Shown: positions 18,101 to 25,329 of the stretch, one piece after another | Layout: each line of letters opens with the position of its first letter | How positions within the stretch are numbered: the stretch's first letter is position 1 | NCBI RefSeq assembly: GCF_036013525.1 | Contig: NZ_CP107853.1 | Location: 11,718,001-11,782,000, forward strand | Reading direction: 5' to 3' | Source of the DNA: Nonomuraea sp. NBC_00507 | GTDB taxonomy: Bacteria > Actinomycetota > Actinomycetes > Streptosporangiales > Streptosporangiaceae | Length of the DNA: 64,000 bases | The notes under the pieces: model-generated | Told to the model about the DNA's origin: nothing | Seen by the model: only the letters and a program-made list of their open reading frames with translations | Databases searched by the model: none | Made by a program: the position numbers and the translations under genes

Positions 18101-18413
18101 CTGGTGGCGCCTTCCACGCCTGTTTCTGCACGGGATCGGCGATCGGCGGCAGGACCGGCACCTTCGTGCCCTTGACGGGGGCTTCTTTCTGCGTCGAGGG
18201 GGCCGGGCGGGCGGCGGCCGAGGCGGGCATGGCGTACGCCAGGGGCACCACCAGGACGATCGAGAGGACGGCCGCCAGCCGGCGCGGCCAGGGGGATTCT
18301 GGCTTGGCTTCCCGGAATCGGTTCCAGGAGGAGTCGGGAAGGTCGGGTTCGTCGGGTTGTTGAGGTCGGTTCCAACGGGATTCGGGCAGCTCTAACTCAC
18401 TCGGCAGGTCCAT
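12156..18413 (-). CDS. Large secreted RHS/YD-repeat protein with Ala/Arg-rich C-terminus
   Basis: 2085 residues; GGGAGAGG precedes ATG 18413. Residues 1-42 are a charged cytoplasmic leader, and 43-70 (RRLAAVLSIVLVVPLAYAMP) form a signal peptide or anchor. The N-terminal third contains the actinobacterial RHS front region (WGYDLRTPPALGGDEPEISL). Many YD repeats follow at about 1000-1780, such as YDALGRLTKVW and YTYDHAGRLSTV. The RHS core closes with YDPKHGRFLSVDP and TDPDG at about 1818. Beyond it, where toxins usually sit, residues 1825-1985 are an Ala/Arg helix (units like AARRAAIAAARRR), then a Pro/Gln/Arg linker and a 100-residue tail ending FFGFFF. I recognise no known toxin fold and no adjacent immunity gene. 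It follows the LamG gene by 33 nt in one operon. It may be a cell-surface filament or a contact-dependent effector. Confidence 0.88.
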   Translation of the reverse strand: MDLPSELELPESRWNRPQQPDEPDLPDSSWNRFREAKPESPWPRRLAAVLSIVLVVPLAYAMPASAAARPAPSTQKEAPVKGTKVPVLPPIADPVQKQAWKAPPGITWPKQRKAELGGASATTLADGFPVRLAPQKGEAAADPVSVELLDTDRLGLAMRVSPGQGVAAAKAAATTRLEIDYSGFRYAYGGDYGARLRMVKLAECGLKAATATVDCPQPEPVKSENNPKNGTLTAEVETGTVYALTAAASGPSGDHSATSLAPSADWSVGTQTGDFTWGYDLRTPPALGGDEPEISLGYSSQSVDGRTVSTNNQASWAGEGFELNPSGYIERRYKSCMIDGKKTGDLCWDQDNATLSLGNSAIELIKDATTKQWRPKRDDGTRIEYLTGAANGDNNGEYWRVTTADGTQYTFGLNRLPGWASGKPETKSVQTAPVFGNNSGEPCYNSTPANAWCQQAYRWNLDYSVDTHGNATTYWYERETNYYGRNMKPELGTSYVRGAYLTRIDYGYLQNELFTKAPAARVVFEVAERCLPSGTITCAPDQLKKETASHWPDVPFDQICNAGVTCTDRLAPTFFTRKRLTKVTTQINNGSGVYNPVDSWTLTHQFPATGDGLSPSLWLASVQQTGHVGGTITLPKVTFAGVQLPNRVDANEGRAPLVKWRVQAVNNESGGELRVNYAPADCKPGDVPTADKNNRLCFPQRWSPPAEPEVTDWFHKYVVAQTIEVDRVAGSPGVVTSYEYLDGAAWHYADNILVKPEHRTWSDFRGFGRVRVREGDGQDTKRTLTEFRYFRGMHGDKQADGSKRTAQVADSEGGTVDDLDQYSGLEREEITYDGDGGAILTATVEQPWSLKTAESTQGGVTKVAHLVEPKSMVTRTAMAGGTWRRTGEERAYDAKGLLTQVEEKGDLATADDDQCVRYTYARNDASWMLDYTSRIQKVSASCGTAVSTLAAGEVISDEKVGYDGQAFGQAPSKGDVTSVQQLVSGDGATIIDSTHTYDAYGRETSETDAVGTKSTTTYTPAAGAPPTEITQTNQLGHLERTLVNPAWGEPVAEVDANNRRIDLEYDALGRLTKVWQPDRSKAANQSPSTEYSYVIRTDGPSVVTTKTLNADGTYSASHELYDGLMRERQTQEPAPRDDQTQDPALRDGRTITDTFHNSHGQQSKANTGYFATGAPSTDLLAVADADVPTQVVSAFDGTGDVNAQILKAKGVEKYRVSTVQEGDRIHVTPPPGGTATTRIGDAEDRLIELRQYKGATPTGEYESTKYTYDHAGRLSTVTDHAGNVWRHHYDLRGRQIKAEDPDKGVTTMTYNDADELVSTTDARGRTLWYVYDELGRKKELRDGSATGPLLAEWKYDGLAKGHMNASIRYVGGQAYKAEINAIDSHYRTLRQTVTIPEREGKLAGSYILNTRYTLDDQVQSVSFPAGGGLAEESVVYTYDEQSQPTKVTGLSSYVTATRYSKLGETLQYELGTGGRKTWLTYTHDETTRRLTSMRLDREAAAATDLDLAYTYDAVGNITKIADRASGQDTQCFTYDHLRRLTSAWTATDDCASGSPQSDKIGGVAPYAVGYAYDSTGNRIKETRHAWGGAGQTVRDYTYPAPGAKQPHALQSVGQDLFAYDAAGNTTRRKIGTSDQSLVWDAEGNLESVTEAGKTTSFVYSADGDRLIRKTPADATLYIDDMELRFDVAKDAVEQTRYYTINDQAIAVRTPDNQVYFLAGDHQGTAQAAVNAGTGELAVRRLTPFGENRGSPPAFWPGQRAFVGGTQDPTTGLVHLGAREYDPKHGRFLSVDPVIEESEPQQLNAYAYANNSPVTMTDPDGQLFWFAAAIAARIAAQIIARRLAMAAARRAAIAAARAAARRAAIAAARRRAAAEARRRAAEAARKRAAEAARKRAAAAARRRLQAEARRKAAERARKAATARAQRRAAAAARREARRKAADARAARRAAQAARARNRRAGRIPSGIQRARQRPAQRPTSHRATQRQTPPRDSRQPMQPRPGQVYRNDGTIQPTQSYTVYRDGRMYPDGPPPRLRPGGSGQGEKQIFRPEKIEPESTRTGTIAETGAGVTRWFDKSGLDDFFGFFF

Positions 18414-18446
18414 GAACCTCTCCCAGTCGGAGGTGCTGGTCGGGTA

Positions 18447-21400
18447 TTACTGGGCTGCTAGCTGGGCGATCTGCTCGGCGCTCAACACGCCGTCGTACGC
18501 GCGCACGTCGTCGACGGTCCCCGGCCAGTAGCCGGTGAAGACGCCCGCGGCCTTGGTCCGGCCGAGTTGCAGCGGGCCGGTGGCGTTCCATGCGCTCAGG
18601 TGATCGGTGACGGTGGTGGTGGACAGGCGGCCGTTGACGTAGATCCGGAGTTCGCCGGCCAGCGCGTCGTACACGCCGGCGACGTGGGTCCACTCCAGGG
18701 GGTTGGGGATGGCATCGGAGCGGGTGCGCACGAGGGCCGCGGTGTCGGTGTCGGCGGCGGCCATGCCGAGCATCCACCGGCCCTGTTCCTTGTCGAAGCC
18801 CAGTTGGAAGCCCGCGGCCCGGCTGCCCGGCTGGGAGACGGCCGCCGTGTCGCGGGTGGGCAGGTAGTCGAGCTGGGTCCAGGCCGTGACGGTGAAGCCG
18901 TTCCTGGTGTTGATCGCGGAAGCGGTCGTCTGGGCGTGGCCGCTGACGCCGTCGAGCGCGAGGGCGCCGTCCAGCCAGCCGGACGTCCACGAGGCGGCTC
19001 CGGACAGCGTCGCGGCGGTCGCCCGGCCCGAGGAATCGCCCGCCGACGCGCCGGACTCCTCGTCCAGCGTCCAGTGGCCGACCAGCGTGGCAGCGCTGTT
19101 GACCAGATCGGCGACCTCGTCGGCGAACATGGCGCGGCCGTAGACCCGCACCTCGTCGACGTCCCCGGGCCAGTAGTCCGAAGCCGCCCCGTTGACCTTC
19201 CCGCGGCCGATCGTCAGGGGGCCGGTGGCATTCCACGGTTGCGCGATGGCGGCCGTGCCTTCGGGCCTGCCGTTCACGTAGAGCGAGATCTGGCCCGCCG
19301 CCGAGTCGTAGACGCCGGCCAGGTGGGTCCATTCGTTCAGCCTCGGCGCGGCCGCAGAGAGGGCGCGCACGGTGGCGGCATTGTCGGCGTCCGTGCCTGC
19401 CCTGGTGAGCGCCCAGCGGTCGTCGGTCTTCGAGTACTGAAGGGCGAAGGCGCCTGTACGCGTGCCTTCCTGGGTGACGAGCGTGGCCGTGCCCGCATTG
19501 GAGGTCAGGCGGGCCCAGGCGGTGACGGTGAAGTTGCGGCTCGTGTCGGTGATGGGGCCGGCGGTCTGGGCGTAGGCGTTGGCCAGCTTGAGTCCCGCGC
19601 CGATCCTGCCGGTCGTCCACGTGGCGCCATACAGCGTGACGGGGTGGGCGTTCGCGGCGTCGCCCGCCACGGTGCCCTGGCCCTCGTCCATCCTCCAGTG
19701 GCCGCTCGGGGCGCGGCCGGCGTTGACGTTGAAGACGTAGGTGCGGATCGGGCCGACCTGGCCGGCGCGGTCCCTGCTGCGTACCGACAGGACGTTGGGG
19801 CCGTCGTGGCGCGGTGTGAGCTGGACGGTCACGGTGCCGTCCGGGCCGGGTGCGACCTCGGTGCCGGGCGTCGCGTCGAGCCCGTAGACGTAGGCGGCCA
19901 CGTCGGTCACGCCGTTCGGGGCGAACGTGAAGGAGCCCGCCAAGCCCACGCCGTCGCTCCAGGTGTTCTCCGCGTACTGAGGCGAACTGATCGCCGGCTC
20001 CCTGCCCGGGGCGGTGGCGTCCACGGCGGCCTCGCACCACGGGCCCCACGCACTGTCGGCCTTACCGTCCTGCGCGCGCACCCGCCAGCGGATCAACGCA
20101 CCGTCGGCGTACGCGCCCTGCGGGACGGTCGCCGAGAACGCGGTGCCGCTCGATCCCACAGCCGTGACGTACTCGCCCAGCTTCGCCCCGGCGGCCGACC
20201 ACCACTCGAAGTGGCCCTTGACCGAGTTGTCGGCGTCCTTCAGCCTGGCCCAGAGCTTCGGCGTGGCGGTGCTGATGACCGGCCGCACGTCACCCGAGCC
20301 GCAGGCGCCACCCGGGTCGGACCAGACGTCGGCGGCGACCGGGGCGGTGGGGATGGAGTTGTACTCGATGACCAGGCTCGGGTTGTTCCTGAACTTCTTC
20401 CAGGCCCAGTAGTCGGTCTCGCTGGTGGCATAGAGACCGATGGTCATGGTTGGCCATTTCTTTGCGGCGGCGTCGGCGGCCCACGACGTGACGTCGAACT
20501 CCACACCGCCGGGCAGGCAGGACGAGCTGTAGCCCTTGGCCACGTTCACCGTGGAGAGCAACCTGCTCTTGGTCGGCGGGTTGTTCCAGGTGGTGCTCTT
20601 GCTGATCGCGCTCGTCCCCCAGGCCTCCACCTTGCGGGCGCTGCAGGAGTACGACCAGGTCTCGTACGTGCGCAGCGTGGCCTTGATGATCTGCTTGCCG
20701 TGAATGGTGGAGCCGGTGGCCATCTGGAAGAACGAGCGGTTCGTCTGGGTGGAGCTGATGTGACCGACGCGGGCGACGTCGCTGGAGTTGAGGTAATTGG
20801 AGTTGGGCCAGTTGCTCCAGACCGCCGTCCACGAGCCGCGCGCGGCCGAGAAGTACGGGTCCAGATAGACCGGGAACTTGGTCTTCTGGTCAGCCAGCAT
20901 CTTCTGGTCAGGCTTGAGCCGCAGCTGCCTGCCCGCGAGCTCCACACCCATCCTGGCCTCCCGCGCCTCCGGGGAGCGGCCTTCCTTGAGCACCTGTGGG
21001 CTGGTGATGCCCTCGGAATCCCACATCTTCGGGGTGGGCGCGATGAAGATCGTCCCTCCGCCCTCGTCGACGGCCTCCAGGTTGCCGGCCTTGTCCGTCT
21101 TCACCGAAAGGCCCTGGCTGGCGAACGGGTAGGTCAGCTCGGTCAGTCTCGCCGCCGCGGCCCGCGACTTGACCACCAGGACATGCGAGAAGCCGTCCAC
21201 GTCGGCCGTCACCTGGAGGTCCACGCCCGGCATGACCTCGGCGTAGGTGGCGGTGTCACCGCTCAGCGTCGGCGCGGGCAGTGTGCCCGGCCAGCCGAGC
21301 TCCAGAGCCTTGGCGCCGTGTGACAGGCGGGCGAGCGGGGCGGTCCCGCCACCCGAGAACGTCAGCCCGACCGCCGCGGCGACCGGCTCCACCGCCCCGT

Positions 21401-21701
21401 CCGGGCGCCGGCGGAGCGTGGTGTCGACAGCGGTCCACCGGCCGTTCTGGCGGACGCGTACCGGGCGGACGTGCTGCTCCAGGGTGTAGGTTCCGTCTGG
21501 CTTGGCGAAGACCTGGCGGGTCTCGCTGGTCAGCGCCGCCACCTCGACGGGCCGGTTGTCCCGCCGGGCCAGAGCCGCCGCGTCCCGCTCCGGCGAGACG
21601 ACAGCGGCCGGCGGCGTGTCCGCGGCGGCGACCGGTCCTAAGGGGATCATCACGATCGGGAACGCCAACGCCGCCGCACTCAGAACACGCACAACCCGCA
21701 T
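18447..21701 (-). CDS. Secreted LamG/DNRLRE surface protein
   Basis: 1084 residues from ATG 21701 with GAGGACAG upstream. A signal peptide (MRVVRVLSAAALAFPIVMIP) ends at about residue 28. Residues 275-450 form a DNRLRE-type carbohydrate-binding domain (NWPNSNYLNSSDVARVG, TTWNNPPT, VEFDVTSWAADAA). Fibronectin-like linkers follow. Two concanavalin-A/LamG domains sit at about 667-865 (GHWRMDEGQGTVAGDAANAH) and 874-1080 (GHWTLDEESGASAGDSSGRA); each has a paired WTHLAGVYD or WTHVAGVYD strand and YVNGR. The protein probably binds glycans at the cell surface or in the matrix. The partner RHS gene starts 33 nt downstream, an arrangement recurrent in actinomycetes. A CRP-like site lies about 85 nt upstream. 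Confidence 0.87.
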   Translation of the reverse strand: MRVVRVLSAAALAFPIVMIPLGPVAAADTPPAAVVSPERDAAALARRDNRPVEVAALTSETRQVFAKPDGTYTLEQHVRPVRVRQNGRWTAVDTTLRRRPDGAVEPVAAAVGLTFSGGGTAPLARLSHGAKALELGWPGTLPAPTLSGDTATYAEVMPGVDLQVTADVDGFSHVLVVKSRAAAARLTELTYPFASQGLSVKTDKAGNLEAVDEGGGTIFIAPTPKMWDSEGITSPQVLKEGRSPEAREARMGVELAGRQLRLKPDQKMLADQKTKFPVYLDPYFSAARGSWTAVWSNWPNSNYLNSSDVARVGHISSTQTNRSFFQMATGSTIHGKQIIKATLRTYETWSYSCSARKVEAWGTSAISKSTTWNNPPTKSRLLSTVNVAKGYSSSCLPGGVEFDVTSWAADAAAKKWPTMTIGLYATSETDYWAWKKFRNNPSLVIEYNSIPTAPVAADVWSDPGGACGSGDVRPVISTATPKLWARLKDADNSVKGHFEWWSAAGAKLGEYVTAVGSSGTAFSATVPQGAYADGALIRWRVRAQDGKADSAWGPWCEAAVDATAPGREPAISSPQYAENTWSDGVGLAGSFTFAPNGVTDVAAYVYGLDATPGTEVAPGPDGTVTVQLTPRHDGPNVLSVRSRDRAGQVGPIRTYVFNVNAGRAPSGHWRMDEGQGTVAGDAANAHPVTLYGATWTTGRIGAGLKLANAYAQTAGPITDTSRNFTVTAWARLTSNAGTATLVTQEGTRTGAFALQYSKTDDRWALTRAGTDADNAATVRALSAAAPRLNEWTHLAGVYDSAAGQISLYVNGRPEGTAAIAQPWNATGPLTIGRGKVNGAASDYWPGDVDEVRVYGRAMFADEVADLVNSAATLVGHWTLDEESGASAGDSSGRATAATLSGAASWTSGWLDGALALDGVSGHAQTTASAINTRNGFTVTAWTQLDYLPTRDTAAVSQPGSRAAGFQLGFDKEQGRWMLGMAAADTDTAALVRTRSDAIPNPLEWTHVAGVYDALAGELRIYVNGRLSTTTVTDHLSAWNATGPLQLGRTKAAGVFTGYWPGTVDDVRAYDGVLSAEQIAQLAAQ

Positions 21702-21785
21702 CTGTCCTCGCCCATGGTGAGCTGGGGTTACGCGCGGGACGAAGGACCGCCCGGCGTCTCCACGATCTTCGGTTGACGATCGGAT

Positions 21786-21801
21786 TGTGACTCTGGTCAC
21801 G
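21786..21801. promoter_or_regulatory. CRP-like binding site upstream of the LamG-RHS operon
   Basis: TGTGACTCTGGTCACG has 5-bp arms GTGAC/GTCAC and matches the CRP/FNR-family pattern TGTGA-N6-TCACA at nine of ten fixed positions. It also fits GTG-N6-GNCAC reported for streptomycete Crp. It lies 85-100 nt upstream of the ATG at 21701. Function is inferred. Confidence 0.45.
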
Positions 21802-21872
21802 ACAGCGGTCCAGAGTTTTGCGCATTCTGCTCAAAAAATCCTTCAACGCCCCGATTTAGGTGGAAATATCCG

Positions 21873-22577
21873 TCACACCGTCGTCGGGAGCGGCCACGCC
21901 GCCGGATTGACGCGCTTGACGATCTCGTTCAGCGCGATCCGCACGTACGGCTCCCCCACCCACAGGTGCTTGGCCCCGTCCACCCCGACGACCTCGGCCT
22001 GCGGCACCCGCGCGAACCGCCTGCGGGCCTCCTCAGGCCGCAGGTAGTCGTCGAACTCCGGAACCAGTGCCGTCAGGGGCCGCCCGAACCGCGCCCACGC
22101 GTCCAGATCGTCGTCGGTGGCCCTGTGCAGCGGCGGCGACAGCAGGATCGCGCCCTCGACCAGCGGGTCGTGGGCCCACTTGAGCGTCAGCTCGGTCCCG
22201 AACGACCAGCCGACCACCCAGACGTGCGGCAGGTCGTGGTATTCGGCGTATTCCAGCGCCGCCGCGACGTCGAACCGCTCCCCCTCACCACCGTCGAACG
22301 TGCCCTCCGAGGTGCCGCGCTCCGACGAGGTGCCCCGGGTGTTGAAGCGCAACACGGCGAGGTCGGCGAGCGCCGGCAGGCGGTTGGAGGCCTTCTTGTA
22401 GACGTGGCTGTCCATGAAGCCGCCGTGAGTGGGCAGCGGGTGCAGGGTCACCAGCGTCGCCACGGGCGGCCGGTCCTCCGGCAGGGCCAGCTCACCGACC
22501 AGGGTCAGGCCGTCACCCGTGTGCAACTCGATCGGCTCACGCCTGGCCGGCAGCACGCTCGCCGCACGAATTTCCAC
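21873..22577 (-). CDS. Alpha/beta hydrolase, KANL3/Tex30-dienelactone hydrolase type
   Basis: 234 residues from GTG 22577 (VEIRAASVLPARREPIEL). Alpha/beta fold with early strand ATLVTLHPLPTHGG, the motif FNTRGTSSERG, nucleophile elbow VGWSFGTELT, acid region LVPEFDDYLRPE and His in VDGAKHLWVGE. These are the features of the small dienelactone-hydrolase-like group seen in bacteria with CocE/Tex30 relatives. The substrate is unknown. It starts 16 nt after the upstream zinc-protein gene ends, so the two are likely co-transcribed. The longer reading to 22733 only overlaps that gene. Confidence 0.8.
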   Translation of the reverse strand: MEIRAASVLPARREPIELHTGDGLTLVGELALPEDRPPVATLVTLHPLPTHGGFMDSHVYKKASNRLPALADLAVLRFNTRGTSSERGTSEGTFDGGEGERFDVAAALEYAEYHDLPHVWVVGWSFGTELTLKWAHDPLVEGAILLSPPLHRATDDDLDAWARFGRPLTALVPEFDDYLRPEEARRRFARVPQAEVVGVDGAKHLWVGEPYVRIALNEIVKRVNPAAWPLPTTV

Positions 22578-22593
22578 CTCTTGGGGGTCCCTT

Positions 22594-22884
22594 TCAGTAG
22601 CGACTGCGGCCGGGGCCGCGGTCCAGTCTCTTGCGCCAGCATGCCTGATGCCAGTGGCGGCGCTCCTCGTCGCCTCCCGCCCAGGTGGGCCAGGCCACGA
22701 GGTGCGGCTGGCCACGGCGGATCTCCTGGTCACAGCCGGGACAGCGGTAGTCCTTGGTCGAGGAGGCGCCGTTGAGCATGCGGACCTTCCACTCGCCGTC
22801 CGGCCATTCCTCCACCTTGTCCAGGCCGGTCGGGAAGCCGAAAGGGCGGGAGGACTCCCTGCGGCGGGCCCGTCGGGGGCTCAT
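22594..22884 (-). CDS. Small zinc-binding protein (often labelled ATP/GTP-binding)
   Basis: 96 residues. A basic N-terminus ([16 protein letters not shown]) precedes a treble-clef-like metal site: [14 protein letters not shown], then [11 protein letters not shown], giving Cys-x2-Cys and His/Cys ligands. The pattern is seen in short actinobacterial proteins next to nucS and resembles an HNH remnant without the nuclease residues. It could bind nucleic acid. It is divergent from nucS (68 nt apart) and co-directional with the hydrolase downstream. Function not established. Confidence 0.75.
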   Translation of the reverse strand: MSPRRARRRESSRPFGFPTGLDKVEEWPDGEWKVRMLNGASSTKDYRCPGCDQEIRRGQPHLVAWPTWAGGDEERRHWHQACWRKRLDRGPGRSRY

Positions 22885-22952
22885 CCTGTGCCGTATGCAG
22901 ACCGTTCGAACGCCATGCGTCCAGTTTTCCAGAGCCGCTAAGGTGGGTCGTC

Positions 22953-23615
22953 ATGCGGCTGGTCATCGCGCGATGCAGCGTGGATTATGTGGGACGGCTC
23001 ACGGCACACTTGCCGATGGCGCCGAGGCTCGTTCTGATCAAGGCGGACGGCAGCGTGAGCATCCACGCCGACGACCGCGCCTTCAAGCCGCTCAACTGGA
23101 TGAACCCGCCGTGCAAGCTCAAGGAGGACGGCGACACCTGGACGGTCACCCACGGCAAGACCGGCGAGAAGCTGGTCCTGACCATGGCCGAGATCCTCCA
23201 CGACTCCAGCCACGAGCTGGGCGTCGACCCGGGGCTGATCAAGGACGGCGTGGAGGCGCACCTGCAGGAGCTGCTCGCCGAGCACATCACGACGCTGGGC
23301 GAGGGATATTCGCTGATCCGGCGGGAGTACATGACGGCGATCGGGCCGGTGGACATCCTCTGCCGCGACGCGCTGGGCGCGACCGTGGCAGTGGAGATCA
23401 AGCGCCGTGGGGAGATCGACGGCGTGGAGCAGCTCACCCGATATCTCGAGCTTCTCAACCGGGACCCGCTGCTCGCCCCCGTCCGCGGCATCTTCGCCGC
23501 CCAGGAGATCAAACCCCAGGCGAAGGTGCTCGCTGTCGATCGCGGCATCGACTGCGTCACGCTCGACTACGACACCCTCCGCGGCATCGAACCCTCAAAC
23601 CCGACCCTTTTTTGA
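22953..23615 (+). CDS. nucS: Mismatch-specific endonuclease NucS (EndoMS)
   Basis: 220 residues, the normal length. NucS cuts both strands at G-T, G-G and T-T mismatches and provides mutation avoidance in actinobacteria lacking MutS/MutL. The N-terminal DNA-binding/dimerisation half ([16 protein letters not shown]) is followed by the RecB-like nuclease core: Asp in GPVDILCRD, Glu and Lys in [13 protein letters not shown], then [12 protein letters not shown]. The C-terminus ends NPTLF, resembling the beta-clamp-binding tail of the mycobacterial enzyme. Start ATG 22953 gives the standard N-terminus. Confidence 0.95.
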   Translation: MRLVIARCSVDYVGRLTAHLPMAPRLVLIKADGSVSIHADDRAFKPLNWMNPPCKLKEDGDTWTVTHGKTGEKLVLTMAEILHDSSHELGVDPGLIKDGVEAHLQELLAEHITTLGEGYSLIRREYMTAIGPVDILCRDALGATVAVEIKRRGEIDGVEQLTRYLELLNRDPLLAPVRGIFAAQEIKPQAKVLAVDRGIDCVTLDYDTLRGIEPSNPTLF

Positions 23616-23759
23616 TCTTTTACGCGGTGCCGTGGTTTGCCACCCGCCGTAAGTCGGCTGGTGGCCCTCCAGGAAACGGCCTCTGACCCTTCAGTGGTGA
23701 CTCGCCGTTACGCGAGCCCATGGTCACCGGGGTGCGGGGTTCACCTTGACCCGGAACTA

Positions 23760-23775
23760 GTAAGCATGGGCTTAC
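23760..23775. promoter_or_regulatory. Inverted repeat ahead of the aldehyde dehydrogenase gene
   Basis: GTAAGC-ATGG-GCTTAC, two perfect 6-bp arms with a 4-nt spacer, 17 nt upstream of ATG 23793. A -35-like TTGACC lies just upstream at about 23747. The geometry suits a TetR-type operator; the TetR gene at 25330 is the obvious but unproven candidate. Confidence 0.5.
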
Positions 23776-23792
23776 CCGTCTATCGTGGCGCC

Positions 23793-25265
23793 ATGGGCAC
23801 GCTCACGTTCGACTCACTCGATCCGGCGACCGGCGCGGTCGTCGGCAGCCACCCCAACCAGGGGCCTGACGCCGTCCACGAGGCCGTCGGACGGGCCGAT
23901 GAGGCGGCGGCCTGGTGGGCCGGGCTGGGTCATGAGGAGCGCCGACGCCGTCTGCTCGACTACAAGGCCGTGGTCACCCAGCATCTGCGAGAACTCGCCA
24001 CGCTCGTGCACCAGGAGACCGGAAAGCCGGTGGGCGACGCCACGCTGGAGATCGTGCTGGCGATCACTCATATCGACTGGGCGGCCCGCAACGCGCGGAA
24101 GGTGCTCGGCCGCCGCAGGGTCGCCACCGGGATGATCGGGCTCAACCTGGCCGCCACGCTCGAATACCTGCCGCTGGGCGTGGTCGCCGTGATCGGCCCG
24201 TGGAACTACCCGGTCTTCACCCCCATGGGCTCCATCGCGTACGCGCTCGCGGCGGGCAACGCGGTCGTTTTCAAGCCGAGCGAGCTGACACCCGGCGTGG
24301 GCGTGCGGCTGGCGGAGTTCTTCGCCGAGTCGGTGCCCGAGCACCCGGTGTTCCAGACCGTCACCGGGCTGGGTGAGACGGGCGCGGCGCTGGCGGGCGA
24401 TCCGCGGGTGCGGAAAGTGGCGTTCACCGGCTCGACCGCCACGGCCAAGCGGGTCATGGCGGCCTGCGCCGAGAACCTCACCCCGATCGTGGCCGAGTGC
24501 GGCGGCAAGGACGCGTTCATCGTGGACGCCGACGCCGACGTGGCAAGGGCCGCGGACGCCTGCCTGTGGGGCGCGATGTCCAACGCCGGGCAGACGTGCG
24601 TGGGCGTGGAACGCGTTTACGTGGTGGACGCGGTCTATGAAAGTTTCATGCGCGAGTTGTCCGGCCGAGTGGCGAAGGTGCGGGCCGGCGAGGACTACGG
24701 GCCGATCACGATGCCGGGCCAGGTGGACATCATCAAGCGGCACATCGACGACGCCGCCAAGTCGGGCAAGGTCGTCGCGGGCGGCCCCGCCTCCGTGCGT
24801 GCCCCGTACGTGGACCCGGTGATCGTCGAGGACGTGCCCGAGGACTCCCCCGCGGTCCGCGAGGAGACGTTCGGGCCGACGATCACCGTCCGCCGCACCC
24901 GCGACGCCCACGAGGCGCTGCAGCTGGCCAACGCCTCCGCTTACGGCCTGGGTGGGACGGTCTTCTCGAAGAACGTGCGCCGGGCTATGGAGCTGGCCCG
25001 CATGATGCGGAGCGGGATGACGGCCATCAACTCGGTCATCTCCTTCGCCGGCGTCCCGGCCCTGCCGTTCGGCGGCGTGGGCGATTCGGGGTTCGGGCGG
25101 ATTCATGGAGCCGACGGTCTGCGCGAGTTCGCCAGGCCCAAAGCGATCTCCCGGCAGCGGTTCGCGATGCCCGGAATGAACCTGACATCGTTCGCGAGAG
25201 GGCCCGCCGAGCTTGACCGGCTGATCAGGCTCGTCGCGTTCTTGCACGGCCGACGTAAAAGATAA
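23793..25265 (+). CDS. Aldehyde dehydrogenase, succinate-semialdehyde dehydrogenase type
   Basis: 490-residue NAD(P)-dependent enzyme oxidising an aldehyde to the acid. Key features: GPWNYPVFTPMGS and FKPSELTP for cofactor binding, FTGSTATAKRV, the general-base Glu in IVAECGGKDAF and the nucleophile Cys in GQTCVGVERVYV. The end region ALPFGGVGDSGFGRIHG is normal. ATG 23793 (MGTLTFDSLDPATG) is the family-like start; ATG 23766 would fall inside the inverted repeat. The TetR gene follows 64 nt later, suggesting substrate-linked control. The exact aldehyde is unknown. Confidence 0.88.
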   Translation: MGTLTFDSLDPATGAVVGSHPNQGPDAVHEAVGRADEAAAWWAGLGHEERRRRLLDYKAVVTQHLRELATLVHQETGKPVGDATLEIVLAITHIDWAARNARKVLGRRRVATGMIGLNLAATLEYLPLGVVAVIGPWNYPVFTPMGSIAYALAAGNAVVFKPSELTPGVGVRLAEFFAESVPEHPVFQTVTGLGETGAALAGDPRVRKVAFTGSTATAKRVMAACAENLTPIVAECGGKDAFIVDADADVARAADACLWGAMSNAGQTCVGVERVYVVDAVYESFMRELSGRVAKVRAGEDYGPITMPGQVDIIKRHIDDAAKSGKVVAGGPASVRAPYVDPVIVEDVPEDSPAVREETFGPTITVRRTRDAHEALQLANASAYGLGGTVFSKNVRRAMELARMMRSGMTAINSVISFAGVPALPFGGVGDSGFGRIHGADGLREFARPKAISRQRFAMPGMNLTSFARGPAELDRLIRLVAFLHGRRKR

Positions 25266-25285
25266 TCTTCTTACCCTTTCCCAAA

Positions 25286-25306
25286 ACGGATCGATCCGTC
25301 CATAAT
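25286..25306 (+). promoter_or_regulatory. Palindrome and -10 box of the tetR promoter
   Basis: ACGGATCGATCCGT (25286-25299) is a perfect 14-bp palindrome directly followed by CATAAT (25301-25306), a good -10 box; a weak -35 (TTCCCA, 25278-25283) is 17 nt upstream of the -10. A repressor bound here would block its own promoter. The sequence differs from the inverted repeat at 23760. Confidence 0.55.
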
Positions 25307-25329
25307 TGTGTGCTCTGGGGGCCACGATC

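Noticed and set aside
15819..21323. Two long plus-strand frames (858 and 918 codons) over the RHS and LamG genes
   Set aside because: Antisense shadows; no recognisable domain, while the minus strand encodes signal peptides and named domains.
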